From: Paragordius varius
Lineage: Eukaryota; Nematomorpha
Direction: 5' to 3'
NCBI GenBank assembly: GCA_964247055.1
Contig: OZ176051.1
Location: 13,392,001-13,456,000, forward strand
Length of the DNA: 64,000 bases
The notes under the pieces are model-generated. The model was given only the letters and a program-made list of their open reading frames with translations, searched no databases and was not told the DNA's origin. Shown here piece by piece: positions 1 through 14,220 of this stretch (its first letter is position 1; each line of letters begins with the position of its first letter). The position numbers and the translations under genes were made by a program.

Positions 1-1745
1 GTATGGGAATCTGTATATCTAATATAAAAAAGGATATGCTCCAGTGCGAAAAGTACCGAAACATAGCTCTTATTAGCAATGTTAGTACGGTCATGCTAAA
101 AAATACAAGATGCACAGTATTATACAGTCAGAAATACCAGAAAATCAGGCCGGATTTGTGAAGGGAAAAAGCACAAGAGACCTATCAAACGAGAAGGATG
201 ATAGAAATATCTAGAGGAGATTTTCCGAAAGATTATACATGTGTTTTGTCGATTACAAACAAGCTTTTGATTCGATAAATCATGACCCCTTGTGGGGAAC
301 ATTAAAGTTACTAAGGGTATCTCCCACTTAATAAGATTGATTAGTTTTCTCTATGTAAATAAAGAGTGATTATTAAAACATCAGCGGGGGACACAGAAGA
401 AATACCTATCTTGTAAGGAATCAGACATGGGTGTCGCTTACCTTATCTGTTCAATCGTGCACAGATATAATTAAAGTTGTGGATTTTACTGCTTTTTCAA
501 AAAAGTCCGGTCAGACCCGACCACTTTTTACCTAAGTAAAAATCATGCGATATTGGATTATAAAAATAATGTTCAAACGACACTTTTCACTAATAATGTC
601 TTTTTTGCTAAAAGTTTGTATTATACATTTTGATATTTATTATTTACAAATGTTTTCAATCAAATTTATAATCAAGAATTTTTTCAAATAAATTATTTGA
701 ATCTTCAAATACATAACAACTAGTGTTTCAAATATAATTTTACCTAGTTTCTTTTACACTTTCTTTCATCATTGAAATATTCATTATAAAATGTTTTTCT
801 TTTAATGGTTATATATGGAATAATATTTTGCATAGCGCTTGATTTTGTTTTTCTTAACTGGATATGCTTAGATGCTAATTGGATGCATGTTACAATTTTT
901 TATTGTTAAATAAGCATATTTAAATATTTGATTTATATTTTAAAAAATATATTCGATAAAATCTTTTTATTTCTCTTCCAAAAATTTACCAGCATATTTT
1001 CAAAAAACAGCTGTATTTTAAGATAACCATGGTCAAAAAATAAATAGTCACTGACCTGGTCACCGGTCAATTGACCCGGTTAATGAGAAAATTTGGTAAA
1101 AATGTTGGAGTAAAAAAAGGAGGGAGAACAATCAATAATTTATTGCTTGTAGATAATACCACCCTGAGAACCGAAAATATAACCGATATGTTGATCGAAG
1201 AGATTCGGAAGGAAATTTTGAGTTTTAATCTTATGATTAACCCTAACAAAACCAAAATATTATCTGGAGAAAAGCCCACAATAGTTATTGATGTGAAAAT
1301 AGGATTAGTTAATCAAAACTCTTTTTACTATAATTTCCGAATATGGCGCTTCAACTCCTGACATCAGAAAGAGTATAGGATTGGGTAAAGCAATGACCAA
1401 ATTAATTAAGATTTGGAACAAAAGCATAAGGGTTGAAACCAAAAAGAGATGACTCTACTGTTTTGTTCTCCCGGTCACGTATGATTTTAAGAGCTGGACT
1501 CTCAAGAAAGTCTCATGGCTTTTAAAATCAGCTGCTGGCGTAGCTAGGACCCTGGAAATATAAAATTTAGAATGTAAATCTTACAACAAAATAAATCCTA
1601 AAACAATCTTAGATATAATTAAAAAGAACGTTAATATATTTTGGTCATGTCATGCGATCGAGGCCGACTAGCGATAAGTTGGTTATACATGATAAAATAT
1701 GAGACTAAGATTACAGTGAATGAATGTAGCGGTAAAAGATTGAAA
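1..1745 (+). mobile_element. Decayed non-LTR retrotransposon (RTE-like LINE), reverse transcriptase to C-terminal tail
   Basis: Frames across this stretch give reverse transcriptase motifs in the correct order. Near 115-200 is a block of the QAGFVKGKST type, and near 240-298 is FVDYKQAFDSINHDPLW, the usual F-x-D-x-x-x-A-F-D block. Near 1120-1260 is GGRTINNLLLVDNTTL followed by LMINPNKTKIL, where LVDN stands in place of the catalytic YADD. Near 1470-1660 is a tail resembling the T-Y-x-x-x-S-W-T-L-K-K and GHVMR regions of RTE-type elements. Several frame changes and stops interrupt it and the catalytic aspartates are altered, so it is dead. The 5' end lies outside the window. A block of about 600 bp at 471-1080 unrelated to the LINE splits it. 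The family assignment is from motif style; RTE-like is most likely. Confidence 0.75.
471..1080. mobile_element. Non-coding insertion (MITE-like) inside the LINE
   Basis: The LINE reading stops near 470 and resumes near 1081 in the next part of the same reverse transcriptase, so about 600 bp of AT-rich DNA has been added. Its edges are GC-richer than its middle. The left edge carries GTCCGGTCAGACCCGACC, and the right edge carries CACTGACCTGGTCACCGG and ends in GACCCGG. The two edges are imperfect inverted relatives built on GGTCA/TGACC words, as expected of a DNA-transposon MITE. No long ORF lies inside. The exact ends and target duplication are uncertain. Confidence 0.4.
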
Positions 1746-2199
1746 GAAAAAATTCAATAGTAAAGATCATATCATAAAAGTCGTTTACCACTTAGAAATA
1801 ACCAAAAAACAAAGGCATTGCAAAAAATTATACGTTACACCCGCTATGAATTTTTTTATAGGGATTAGATCATCTAAATTCGAGTGTAAAATTTATGTAT
1901 ATAATTTTTATGTTATAAAAATTGAAAATCTATCATACACTAGTCAAAAAGGTTTTGCCCCACCCCATTATTTTGCATTTTTTGTTAAAATGCTATGGAA
2001 AGTTAAAAATCCGATTTATATAAACGAAACTTATTGAAACACAAGCTGAAATATTGTATAATTTATAAATGAAGATAGAAATATCTTTGAAAACAAATCA
2101 CCGCTTAAAATCTAGTTTTAGTTTTTTTTCCATATATACACCGCCCAAATTCTTTTCGTGTTATCTGTTTAATACCTCAATTCTAATCTTTTATCAAAA

Positions 2200-3490
2200 T
2201 GTCTTATCCCACGATTGGCATGATGACTGTTCAAATCGTATCTCCTTCCGTTTAAATAAGGCAACCCTCATCACTGTCGGAACTAACAAATGATAGCTGT
2301 CACCAACAAACTATCCAAACTTCTTCTCAAGATAATTCTCAAAACAATTTCATCCATTCTTGATTATGAAATTTCTGATGTACAGGTTGGCTTTAAAGCG
2401 ACACACTGCAAATCATTTAGTTAATGATACTATAATTCAGAGATATATTGAATTCGGTAAAAGTTTTTACTGCTGTTTTTTGGACTTCAGTTTGGCATTT
2501 GACACAGTCAATCACGACTGTCTGAAATTTACAATTTTCCGGAGTAGCTCTTTTGTTGCAATCGTTATATTCTAAGCACACAGCTATCAAAACACAATAC
2601 GGCCCTACCGATAGGTTCCCTATCCTTAGAGGAAGACAAGAATGCGTTTTTTCTTCCCTCCTGTTTAATTTATGCACAGAAGCATTAATCGCAATTGTCA
2701 TTTTCAGAAACATATTGGAGCGCGCATTGGTGGTCATACTGTATGCAATATCCGATATGATGATGATACGGTTTTCGTGGCGGAATCTCATTCGGACATA
2801 ATTTACATCATTAATTGACGTACAGTCGAAGCAAGTTTAATGGGTCTGAAGCTAAATCGATGAAATGATCCTTAACTCCCCCAGACACCAATATCACTTA
2901 ATTCCTCCTCTATCGACTTAATTGATCAAGTATCTAGGTTCAATAATTGCATCTGACAGCACTTAAGATCCCGACATAGGAGCACGTCTTGCTGTAGCAC
3001 GTGCTACCATGAGCCTGTTTAGAATTTGAATTCTTATTAGAGTTTCAACCAAATTAGCCGTCCAAAAAGCGATGGTTTCCCCGTTTGTTATTTACGTGTC
3101 AGAGCCATAAGTTTGTAAATCCACAACGCCCATATATGCTCATTACAAATTGGTGCTTCCAAAATATTTTGGGTATTTCCTGGAAAGTCCACATCTCCAA
3201 TTCATATATAAAATTTCTTAAACCAGAATCTTTACTTTATGATCTAGTGTTCTACAAGCAATAAAAATATCAGGACCACATCCGTCGATCCAGGTCCCTG
3301 GACATTCTCCTTGGATTGGTCGATGGGACTCGCAAAAGAGGCCGCCCTAAAAAGCGGTTTCTCGATATTATCAAATCAGTTACTAACCTTATCCTCTCTC
3401 AATATTTGAAAGTCCCAAGATCGTCCAGAACGGAAAACACTTATTTATAAGGTAAGACTTGCTGCGCGACTACTTTTAAACACACACAGT
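2200..3490 (+). mobile_element. Second decayed RTE-like LINE
   Basis: A second non-LTR reverse transcriptase, too diverged to be a duplicate of the first. LDFSLAFDTVNHDCL is near 2480-2525. It is followed by a PILRGRQECVFSSLLFNL block (the usual G-V-R-Q-G-C-x-L-S-P-x-L-F-N region) near 2615-2670 and IRYDDDTVFVAESHSD near 2745-2795, where YDDD replaces YADD. The C-terminal tail near 3285-3370 reads GTRKRGRPKKRFLDII, which matches the G-K-R-R-R-G-R-P-x-x-x-W motif of RTE-type elements. Stops and shifts interrupt the reading, so it is dead. The 5' limit is unclear. Confidence 0.7.
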
Positions 3491-5815
3491 TAATTTTTAT
3501 GTATATGTTTTTTATTTAATTTTATACCTAAAATTATCTTCAAAATATTTGTTACATCGATGCACAAACTATGAAAAAGCGCAGTTACTTTTCTAGAATT
3601 TTCCCTTTATATAAATAAAAATATATCATAATTGTTTAGGATTATCAAAAAATTTTTAATAGCATTTTTCATAATAAATTGATATAATTTTGCAGGTGGA
3701 TACATTCCAGGTTAATTATAATTATATACATATATTATATGCCATCATTCAAAAGAAAGGTCCATAACATTTTGCGGATTACATAATTTAACCATTGCAT
3801 TTGATTATAGCCTAGTAGCCAATGAATAATTTTTTTAATTTAAGCCAATATCATATTTTTAATGATAAATTTAAGTCTCTGAGGTTGACTATTTCATAAA
3901 TTAATTTAAGGTAAAAATGTTTGGAGTAAATACAAATTCTTAAAAACTCGTATGAGACAAAAATATACTAGCATAAGAAAACGAAAATATTTGTAAGATA
4001 TTTGATTAGATTGGGCTGGATTCAATTATTCAGATGATCTGTATTTTATTAATTTATTTCAGGTAGGAATACGATTATGAGTTGTCATTATTGCTGCTCA
4101 GACGAAAACAAATATTAATCAATTTTTATCTTTTGCTAAAAAATAGCCTAAAGATATAAATGGCTAAAATATATTTGATGTTATGCGTATTTTATAAAAA
4201 ATATTTTAATAATATACTAGTTTATTTAAAAGATAATTAAATAATTTATAGGTCAGAAGATATTATAATTTTTATTTATAGTTTTTAGCCAAAAAACTAT
4301 GGCTATCATTCAATAGATATCATTCTCATGGTATCAATAAAAACAATATTTTGGCAAAGATATTATTGAATTAATATAAATTTTTAAACCTATCGTGCTG
4401 AGTATAATAAAATACTTTACAATAAAAAGATGATAAATAATATTTAGATATATTGTATAGTTACTGGCAGTTTTTTAGATGCTATTAATATTTATTAAAG
4501 GTTTTGACTATAAATCTATAAGGTGTATCATACAACTTTCTATCAAAAAGCATATTTATAGTGTGCCAAAAGCTAAAAAAAAATTTTGGCAAAACTCGTA
4601 TCGAAGGCCAAACAATTTCTCTAATATTTTATTAATTTAATTTAAGTAATAGCCTTAAAATGTCATGAGGTAGAATAAATCGTAATTATTATATTTTAAG
4701 ACTGTTTAATTATTAACTTCATAAAAATATTGATTGCAAATATTTACTTTTTATCACTAATTTGCGACTCAACTATTAATCTTATCAATGTTTTCACGAT
4801 ACATATGGATGCTTTTAAGTTTAGAAACTCTTAGGGAAATGGAAACTACCCAATTGATGTTTGGGAGAAACGGTATGTATTTAAATAATTTCACACACAT
4901 GATTAATAACAATCAATTTCCATTACCTTATAAAGACAATCAATTTTTATATAACATAATTTATTGTAAAAAACTTTTATATTTTATCAGAAATATTATT
5001 TATTGGTTGTGGTAAATAATTTTATTTATTGATTATTTATATTATAATCTTGTAACATCGTGGTTAAAAACTAAAAATTATTTTTTTATTTTTTGTTATT
5101 GCTCCATTTATACAACTTGTCCAAAAAACTCAGTTTCAATATCCTGTAATATATTAAATTTTAGGATCCTATATTAGTAGAGATAGAGATGAAATATGGA
5201 AATATCAAAATTAAAATCGCAAAATCGCCACATTATAATAAATATTTATTTACAAATATATATTTATATGTCTTTGGTTTCTCATAACCATAATCTGGGG
5301 AGCATCAGTAACCTTAACATATTATTACAAAATTATATAAATAAATGTTTGGAAAATTGCGATTTTTTTTATTGATAATCAGCCTCATTCAATTCTTCGG
5401 TTACTCAATGTTTTATTCACCTTAAAAAGTTGTCTTAGTCGATTCATAAAGAGTCATTAACATCCCAACGATCCCTTATTCGATTTATATCGGTCAAACT
5501 ATTAAAAAATTTTTTCAATTCTACATTTGACCAGGCGAATAGATTTATTATATCCTTCTTGAATAATAACCTCATTTCTATCTGAACAAACGTATAAATG
5601 GGATTCCCAACGAACTGTCCCGACTTTTCTCTAAGATTATAACAAAAAATTATAACTACAGTAGATTATTAAAAGGCGATATTTTATAAAACCTTATACT
5701 CTATAAATATAATGGATCCGATATAAATTATACGCCTTTTTTTAAATGTAATATGGCTTTCGACACAATTATATAAAACTGTTACCTGTCATTTTAAAAT
5801 AAAATAATATAATGG
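3490..5815. other. AT-rich stretch without a recognisable gene
   Basis: I see no conserved coding motif, RNA gene or repeat with clear ends here. An open frame at 4788-5015 begins in a plausible exon-like piece ending at a good splice donor (GTATGT near 4874). It has no recognisable similarity and its base composition is that of its surroundings, so I do not call it. Confidence 0.5.
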
Positions 5816-5819
5816 CTAA

Positions 5820-6345
5820 TTACTCCCAACATGTTCCTCTAAAACACCTTGGCGCGCAGACGACATGTGTTTCGACTCGATTATTTTGAATAACGATGTG
5901 AGGCGATGTCTGGCGAACATTAATTCTTTTTTGCCAACCTCGAGTCTTTTCATTCCGATTCCACAAACCTTGCTTGGGATATGAAATTTTTAAACAAAAT
6001 CTATTGATCCCTTTCCGATCGAAAAATAAAATAAATCCATTGTACCCCTGTGATTCCAGCCAAAATTTGGTGGGGCATTCTTTTACCCACAATAATACTG
6101 GCGATATGACGGTAAAACATATAGCATAGCAAGTCTGAAGGATTTCCACCTGTTCTTACAGTCCGATAGTTTTTTTTTGTTATTCGAATCGTCCTCTTTA
6201 CTAACCCATTAGAATGAGAATCGTAATGAGGCGGAAAAATATGCATAATATTAAGTTTTAAACACTCTTTTGAATTCAGACGAAGTATATTGTTATCCGT
6301 TACCAGAGACTTATGAAATAGGTAGTCCAAACCGACCAAAAATAT
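5820..6345 (-). mobile_element. Fossil of a Ty3/Gypsy-type element: integrase region
   Basis: On the minus strand two overlapping frames show the features of a Gypsy-class integrase. There is an integrase-core block with a V-T-D-N start, a pocket with the P-x-Y-x-x-x-S-N-G-L order, and a downstream G-N-P-S-D-L-L region. The far end resembles the integrase C-terminal region. Recognisable homology fades beyond about 6345, although a weak continuation to about 6660 is possible. No LTR is seen. The copy is broken with several breaks and looks old. It is a different, more diverged lineage than the Gypsy copies at 18.6 and 29.7 kb. Confidence 0.65.
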
Positions 6346-6940
6346 TATATAAGCTATTTATAATAAGATGTAAGCTTATTATCGAGCACAACTTCACACC
6401 ATTTACGTGTCTACTAAACAGTATCTTCCATCCGTAGACCTGTTATACTTTCGCCCAAAAGTTCCGGCCTATTATTGCTATTCTAACTATCTTTGGCAAG
6501 ATTTTCAGGATTTCAGTTTTTTTCAATGATATTTATTGAATTCCATCAGACTAACTGGTTCAAGATTTCATCTTTATGATTACCATGGGCCTATTATAGA
6601 ACTAATATAACTTTTACTCTTTTAGCAACTACTATTTTGCTATGCCATATCAGCATTCCGTTTTCAACCTGTATTTCACTGGGATTGAATCAAAATATTC
6701 AGGACAATAGCCTCTCTTAGGAACAAAAAAAATTGGCTTAAAATAGAGTATTTCTCATTTTTATTTTGATTCTTAACAAATTTAGATTTTAAATCCTTGA
6801 ATCGATTATCAGAATAAATTTGTTTTAAGTTAGATCAAAAGTTCTAGATGCGATAATTAATTTTAGTTTACAATGGTTAATGTTTTGGTTTATATTATAA
6901 ATTATTTTTATAATCGTTTGACGAAAGGTTTAGTAAAATG

Positions 6941-7113
6941 GAGCCGGTTTCAAATGTCAAGATGTTACACAATCTTTCAATTTTAAACCAACCAAGTTCC
7001 GGTCTTGGCTCCGAAATCACCTCTATTCCAATTTTAAAATTTTACATCTCCACGGTTCAATTATTAAATTTTAGAAACCAGAATGAGTTCCTGTTCCACT
7101 TTGGAACCGGCTC
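6941..7113. repeat. Short element bounded by a 14-bp inverted repeat
   Basis: GAGCCGGTTTCAAA at 6941-6954 is matched at 7100-7113 by TTTGGAACCGGCTC, its reverse complement with one mismatch. The 173-bp unit is GC-richer than its flanks and stands alone in AT-rich DNA. This is what a small MITE or a decayed structured transcript would look like. I see no target duplication, so the mobile interpretation is an inference. The 62-codon open frame covering it is a by-product of the raised G+C. Confidence 0.4.
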
Positions 7114-7900
7114 GAAGCCTTATTAAAACATAATAGTCTCGATACCATATGATCCGTAGGTTTTAATTTTAATTGGTCCATATTATTATTGACAAACACG
7201 TTTTTATAGTAATCATTCATTTTTTTAATTTTTTAATGTGTTTTGATGTTCTTTTCATAAATGTCTTTTCCTCACTCAATGATTGATTGCGAACAATTAG
7301 TAATGTTTGAAGATTCGGTTTAAATTTTCATCAAAGTACAACCATTTTTAGAAAAACTCTTAAGTTGAGCCCAATTGCAAGAAATCGCCGTTTTTTTATT
7401 AGCCCAAACTTTGTCATATCTATCACATTTTTAAAATTGTAAACCACAAATATTCCAGACACGCCTTTTTTTTAGATTACTTTCTTTGAGCTTAAAACCT
7501 ATTTTAGTCTAGTCGAAACTTGTTTCGAATTATTTATGCTCAATCATATTTTTAACCGAAATAATTTACTATCAAATAGTAATGCAATACATTCACTCAT
7601 TCGAAAAATGCGTGAAATTAGCTTTATAATTTCTTATGATTTTTCTATTTATCGTTTTATTTGAAGTATATGACCAATTTCGAATCATAATTTTTATTCC
7701 TCAGTTGTAAAGATGCATATTTTATTTTATTTTTATTTATTGATATATATTTATTTATTGATATATATTTATTTATCTATTTTATTTGGTTCAAATAATT
7801 TGCTTCTTTTTTGGTTACATTTAAATATTAATCAACTTTAGTGTTTATTTTTATCTATTATTATTCTTCTTATTTATTGTCTTTTTGTTTTTTATGGGTG
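7114..7900. other. AT-rich spacer with a short degenerate tandem repeat
   Basis: No gene is visible. Near 7730-7785 there is a small tandem repeat built on TATTTATTTATTGATATA, about three copies. The rest has no feature I can support. Confidence 0.4.
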
Positions 7901-7904
7901 TTTT

Positions 7905-9334
7905 TGTAAGGCGTGCAGGCCAGACCAGGCCAGTCGCTGCACGGAGGTAGGGGCCAATAGGGATGAGGAATGTTGTAGACTGTGTTTTGCCAGTACAAAT
8001 GTTGGTTTAAGAAGTAAGTTATATGATTTAGTTGAAACTATAAGGGTAAGAAAGGTAAATTTTTTGTGCATTCAGGAGACTTGATACCGTGGAAATGGCA
8101 CTAAGACGTTAGAGGGTAATTATAAAATGTTTTATTTAGATTCTACGGATGGTTACAGTGGGGTCGCCATAGTAGTGTGTCCAAGATTTGGCAAACAAGT
8201 AATTGAGGTAATCAATTTGGTTTCATTCCAGGAAAGTCCACCATTGTTTCCGATTCACCCAGTAAGAAGGCCAATCGAGAAGCATATAGAAATGAAAAAG
8301 GAGTTGCATGGTATTTAATTGATACTGAAAAGGCGTTTGACAGAAAACCAAGGAGTACCATATGGTGGAGTTTAAGACGAAAACACGTTCCTGAAAGTTA
8401 TGTAAAGATTCTAAAAAGCATGTACGATTCACACCAAACCAAAATTAAAACACACCAGGGAGTATTAGATCCTAAAATAAACCAAGGGGTCTATCAGATG
8501 TCAGCAATCAGCCCGTTACTATTTATAATATACATGGACGAAATTCCAAAAGAAGTAGACATGGTGGCTGGTATTTTCTTTATGCAGACGACCTTATAGT
8601 GCAGTCCGACGAGTTGCATGAATTGAAAGAATTGGTGAGTAAATGAATTGATGTGTTACGACTATGGGGTTTAAAGGTTAAACGGAACTTATAAATTTCG
8701 GTGGGAAAAAAGGAGAAATGGAATAAAAAGAAGGGTGGGTGTTAAAAGGTCAGGAGGAATGCAATTAGGAGCGATTTTACCAGCAGATGGTTCTTTTTAC
8801 CGCATGATATTAATCTAAGAATTGGAAATAGTTGGGCAAATTATAAAAAGATCTCAAATGTTTTGTGCGATAAATTATCGACCTAAAAGTAAAGGGTAAG
8901 ATTTACAATGCTGTTTACAGCCAACACAATGTACAACTCAGAGACATGGGCAATAATGAAATCAGAAGAGAGGCACTTTGAGGTTACTGAAATGAGAATG
9001 CTTAGATTGATGTGTGGTGTAACGAGGAATGACAAGGTGAGGAATGTCTACATAACAGGAAGTACGGAAATCAAACCGGTAACCCAAAAGATGATGGTAA
9101 ATCGTTTAAGATGGTTGACATGTTGAAAAAAGAGATAATAATTACATTGGTAAAAAGACTGATGATTATATTGTGAAAGGCAAGAGGGGAAAAGGGCGCC
9201 CTAAAACGCGATGGATAGATACAGTTTAGAGGGACACAAAACTGAACCCTCGGCGCGGGGACGCCACAGACAGGGTTCTATGGCGAAATAGTTTACGGAT
9301 ATGACGGCTCGAAAGAGTGATGTCATATAATGTA
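7905..9334 (+). mobile_element. RTE-like LINE, internally deleted, with its 3' end
   Basis: This copy keeps both ends but has lost its middle. A GC-rich 5' leader at about 7905-7975 precedes the AP-endonuclease domain (FLCIQET near 8070, GYSGVAIVV near 8153). The endonuclease breaks off near 8218 and joins directly to the reverse transcriptase region (GKST-like block near 8232, LIDTEKAFDR near 8320, SPLLFIIYMDEIPKE near 8512-8556). The tail carries MLRLMCGVTRNDKVRN near 9000 and the G-K-R-x-R-P-K-T-R-W motif near 9180-9215. The 3' end runs straight into an ATT tract, the usual 3' terminus for this LINE type. Frame changes make it non-functional. The missing part covers the endonuclease end and the reverse transcriptase start. 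Confidence 0.8.
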
Positions 9335-10661
<1,327 letters not shown>

Positions 10662-10820
10662 TTTTGCAGTGTGCAAGAACATGTGTAAACTATTGTGATA
10701 CTTTTAACATTGCAAAGTGCGATTGTTCTTGCTTTACACCGGCCTATTGCGGGAATGTCATGTGCCCAGCAGGATCTATATACGATCCTGATCCGAATAA
10801 TGGATGCGCCACATGCCAAA
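10662..10820 (+). CDS. Exon encoding an antistasin-like Cys-rich domain
   Basis: This exon encodes about 52 residues with ten cysteines. The C-terminal half has the order C-x-C-x6-C-x4-CPAG-x4-DPDPNNGC-x2-C, which resembles antistasin-type and related extracellular disulfide-rich domains. It is flanked by an acceptor (AAATTAG ending at 10661) and a donor (CAAA|GTAGTT at 10820/10821). With that acceptor the exon is a symmetrical phase 1-1 module, the usual class for shuffled extracellular domains. An alternative acceptor (TTTTGCAG) would start it at 10670. Its G+C is far above the surrounding DNA. The phase fits the Thr-rich exon at 16935, so I read them as one secreted or membrane-anchored gene, split by a 6.1 kb intron full of repeats. 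The family name is a pattern match; the function is unknown. Confidence 0.6.
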
Positions 10821-11469
10821 GTAGTTTTATTAAATTTTTATACATATTTATACAATCGTTGTTATACACAATACACATCGGATATAAACCCCAATTGAGA
10901 ATCTTTTGTCAAGCCAAAAATGTCTTGATTTTTTTTCATGAATAAATATATCAGGATTTTTATGGAGAAAAATATATTGACTCGTATTTTACGGTATTAT
11001 AAAACAGGTGAAAACGGTAGAAACACTAAGGTTTTATCGGAAAATTGTTCAATATAATTTGATAAAGCTGAACATACTAAAGTACGTGTTCATCATAAAT
11101 TTTTAGTTAAATAATATTTATACCAAAAAAATTACTAAACTTTATATTAAAAGAGGTAATAGAAATTTTAGCGTCTCTAATTACATGTAAAATTAATTTT
11201 ATAATGTATTCAATTGTTTCTATACCATTTAAGAATGTATGCATTTTTACAATAAATTTTTTTAGTGTTGTAAGTTATATATTAATAATTGGTATTGTTT
11301 CGGCTTTTTTGTGTTTTTAAGAATGACCATTTAAGAGGGGAGAGGGAAATTGGGCTCTCCTCTTATAATAAAATTTTGCGATTTTTCGATGAGGACAATT
11401 ATTAAATAGTAATCCCATTTTCAAATCACTCCTAAGGCCCGAAACTAAAAGCACCATAAAAATTCTACA

Positions 11470-11472
<3 letters not shown>

Positions 11473-11518
<46 letters not shown>
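11473..11518. repeat. (TA)n microsatellite
   Basis: 46 bp of uninterrupted AT dinucleotides inside the inferred intron. Confidence 0.95.
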
Positions 11519-11520
<2 letters not shown>

Positions 11521-12180
11521 TAAGAATATTTTTTATCACCGATTACACAGTGTTATTTTAATGGGGCTTAGCCAAAATTATCTTTGCAACATTTGTTAAA
11601 AGTAGGAGAATTAAAATAACGCATAAAATGTGCTACATTAAAAATTGATTGTATATCATTACATTTTAAAATTATTAAGTTTTATAATGCAGTGTAGCTT
11701 AATAGAAATGATTCTTATAAAAATAATTCATCGCTAAACGGTAAATGTTTTGCAATATAATTTGCACTATGTATGCATACTTTTTTAAATATATGACTAA
11801 TAACGTTACTTATCTTCCAAAAGTTATATAATTATCATATTTAAAGACTTGGTCATGCCTTCAATGATAATGTTTAATTATATTAAAAAGTTTAATATGT
11901 CAAGGAGACTCTTCAAGGACTGCTATTTGGTGGGCTTAATGATATAATTAATTAAACATTATTTAAATTCCATGCGGCAAAAATGCGTATAATACATATC
12001 ACATATAAAAGGATAAAAATAAAAAATATATAAAGGAAAGACACAATAACATATGAATTTTAATTCTGATATTCAAAAAAACATATTTTTTTCAGCCAAA
12101 TTATACAATTCGAAGACTCAGTTTCATTTCTGCGACAATTGCTTATTATATTCATAAAATCTAAAATTTATAAAAAAAGC

Positions 12181-12282
12181 GTTAATCGAAACGAAGTTTT
12201 AAGTTTGGTTGGAAAAATGCTGAGTTCGATTGAAATAGTATTGAGTTTAGTTGAAGAGCTGCGTTAGGTTAAAAAATTTTGA
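12181..12282. repeat. Degenerate 20-22-bp minisatellite
   Basis: About four diverged units built on GAGTTTGGTTGAAAAAATGC can be read here. The unit is close to the one in the foldback-like structure at 62.3 kb (GCGTTTGGTTGAAAAAATGT), so the two arrays appear related although 50 kb apart. Confidence 0.45.
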
Positions 12283-13057
12283 TTTTTAATATAAAGTTCT
12301 GTTAAGAAAGCGATATGATATAACAAATAATGGAAACAGCACGCATGGGGTACGCCCCTTCGTAATAATTATAAACCATCAGGATATCGTGCCCTATACA
12401 AGTATTGGGAAAAAACTACCATTTTATTTAATTTTTGCTTAATTGTTTTTTGGTATTATATATCCATTAGATATTATGCCAAATACAATAAGCGTCTCGA
12501 AATAGCAGACTTATACAATATACACATTTTCAGACTTATGTTGTAAAAATGTCGTATAAAAGCTTGGTTAAATGTACAATTGCAATTTAATCCGCATAAC
12601 AAGTTATATTTGTAAGGCGTTTTGAATTATATTATATTCGGCTGAAATTTTATTTATAATAATTTAATACATAAAAAAGTAGTTGAGAAATTAGAGAACC
12701 CTCCTTGGGACATCCATTGCGTTTAAAAAATGGTAAAATGAGCTATCAGTTGTTATAATTTATCTGTGGTGTTGTAGATATCGACTTCCGAGCACCGTAC
12801 TAATATAGGAATTTATTTTAGGGAATATCATTAACTATATAAGGCAAATATAATTAATTTTGGTTTCAGATTCGGCCTCCAAAATGTACCTGTCTAAAAT
12901 GGGCCATTTTTAATTCTCAAAAATGCCGATATTTCGTACATTTTTTAAATTACCAAATTTTGACATAAGAAAACGTTTTCCAAAATCGATATTTTGCTCA
13001 AAATAATTTAGAGGGATAATTTTGGGCGAATTATGGTGTTAAGCATGGTGATAACGG

Positions 13058-13095
13058 TATATATATATATATATATAAATCTATATATATATATA
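13058..13095. repeat. (TA)n microsatellite, interrupted
   Basis: Two AT runs separated by a few bases. Confidence 0.9.
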
Positions 13096-14137
13096 CACCT
13101 TAAATTATAATATAAAATCTATATAATCCATGATGCTAACACTACCTTTCGACTCATTTGTTTGTCATATTATCTTTTGGGAGAATAATTTTATATTAAA
13201 TGTAATTTGAAAGACAAACATATACTTCTATCAAATTCTGAGTTTAAATATTATGCACCATTATATTATATAGGGTATTTATTATATGAAATGTTTTAAC
13301 AGTTTCCATAATATAATCATATAAACTCTGACTGTTAAATTATACACCAAGTATGCATTTTCAAAAATATTTTTTTAATCACATATAGTATATATTCATT
13401 CAACTTGAGCAATATTTTATGCGTCTAAAATAAAAGCTAGTCTTTATTATATCAATATTTGAGACAAGCGAGCCCACATTCAAAAATTAAAATTTTGTCA
13501 TGGTTTTGCTTTTTAAACACAATTGATTATTTTAATGATAGTGCGGACAATCCATTTGGTTTTCACAAAAAAAATTATTGTGCACAAAATTACGATGTTT
13601 TTATATAGAGTTACCATCAAAAAAATAATATTTTAATTCATTCATTTCAAAATAAAAAACACCAAGAAATCCTGATGCATTTATCTTTCAAAATGTCTTC
13701 ATTTAGGATTTTGCCAATAATTTTGTATACTGTGTATCTTAAAAAAAATTATACCATTTTATTTTCATTCTAACACAGTATTTTTTCAATAAATCCAACA
13801 TTTTAAATAACCTCATTTCCGTTTTCAATATTTACAATCAACTTAATTAATTAAAAGCATGTAATCTAACAACTCATTAATTTCCATTTTGGTCAAAATA
13901 CTTCGAACCTTATTATTTTAAGACATCATGTCTTTTTATACACAAAGTTTTTGAAGGAACTAATAATATAAGTAAAATGGAATTTAAAAAAATAATTGAT
14001 ATTTAATGCATGTGCAAAGAGCGAATGCTTAATTAATATTTTTAATAAACTTTTATAAAATATTTAGAGGCTGGGTATTCATTAAGGTAAAATATATGAA
14101 TATATGTTCATTTTTAATCAACTCGGCACATTTTAAA

Positions 14138-14140
<3 letters not shown>

Positions 14141-14217
<77 letters not shown>
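14141..14217. repeat. (TA)n microsatellite, 77 bp
   Basis: Pure AT dinucleotide tract. The Tyr-Ile repeat frames seen on both strands here are artefacts of it. Confidence 0.95.
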
Positions 14218-14220
<3 letters not shown>

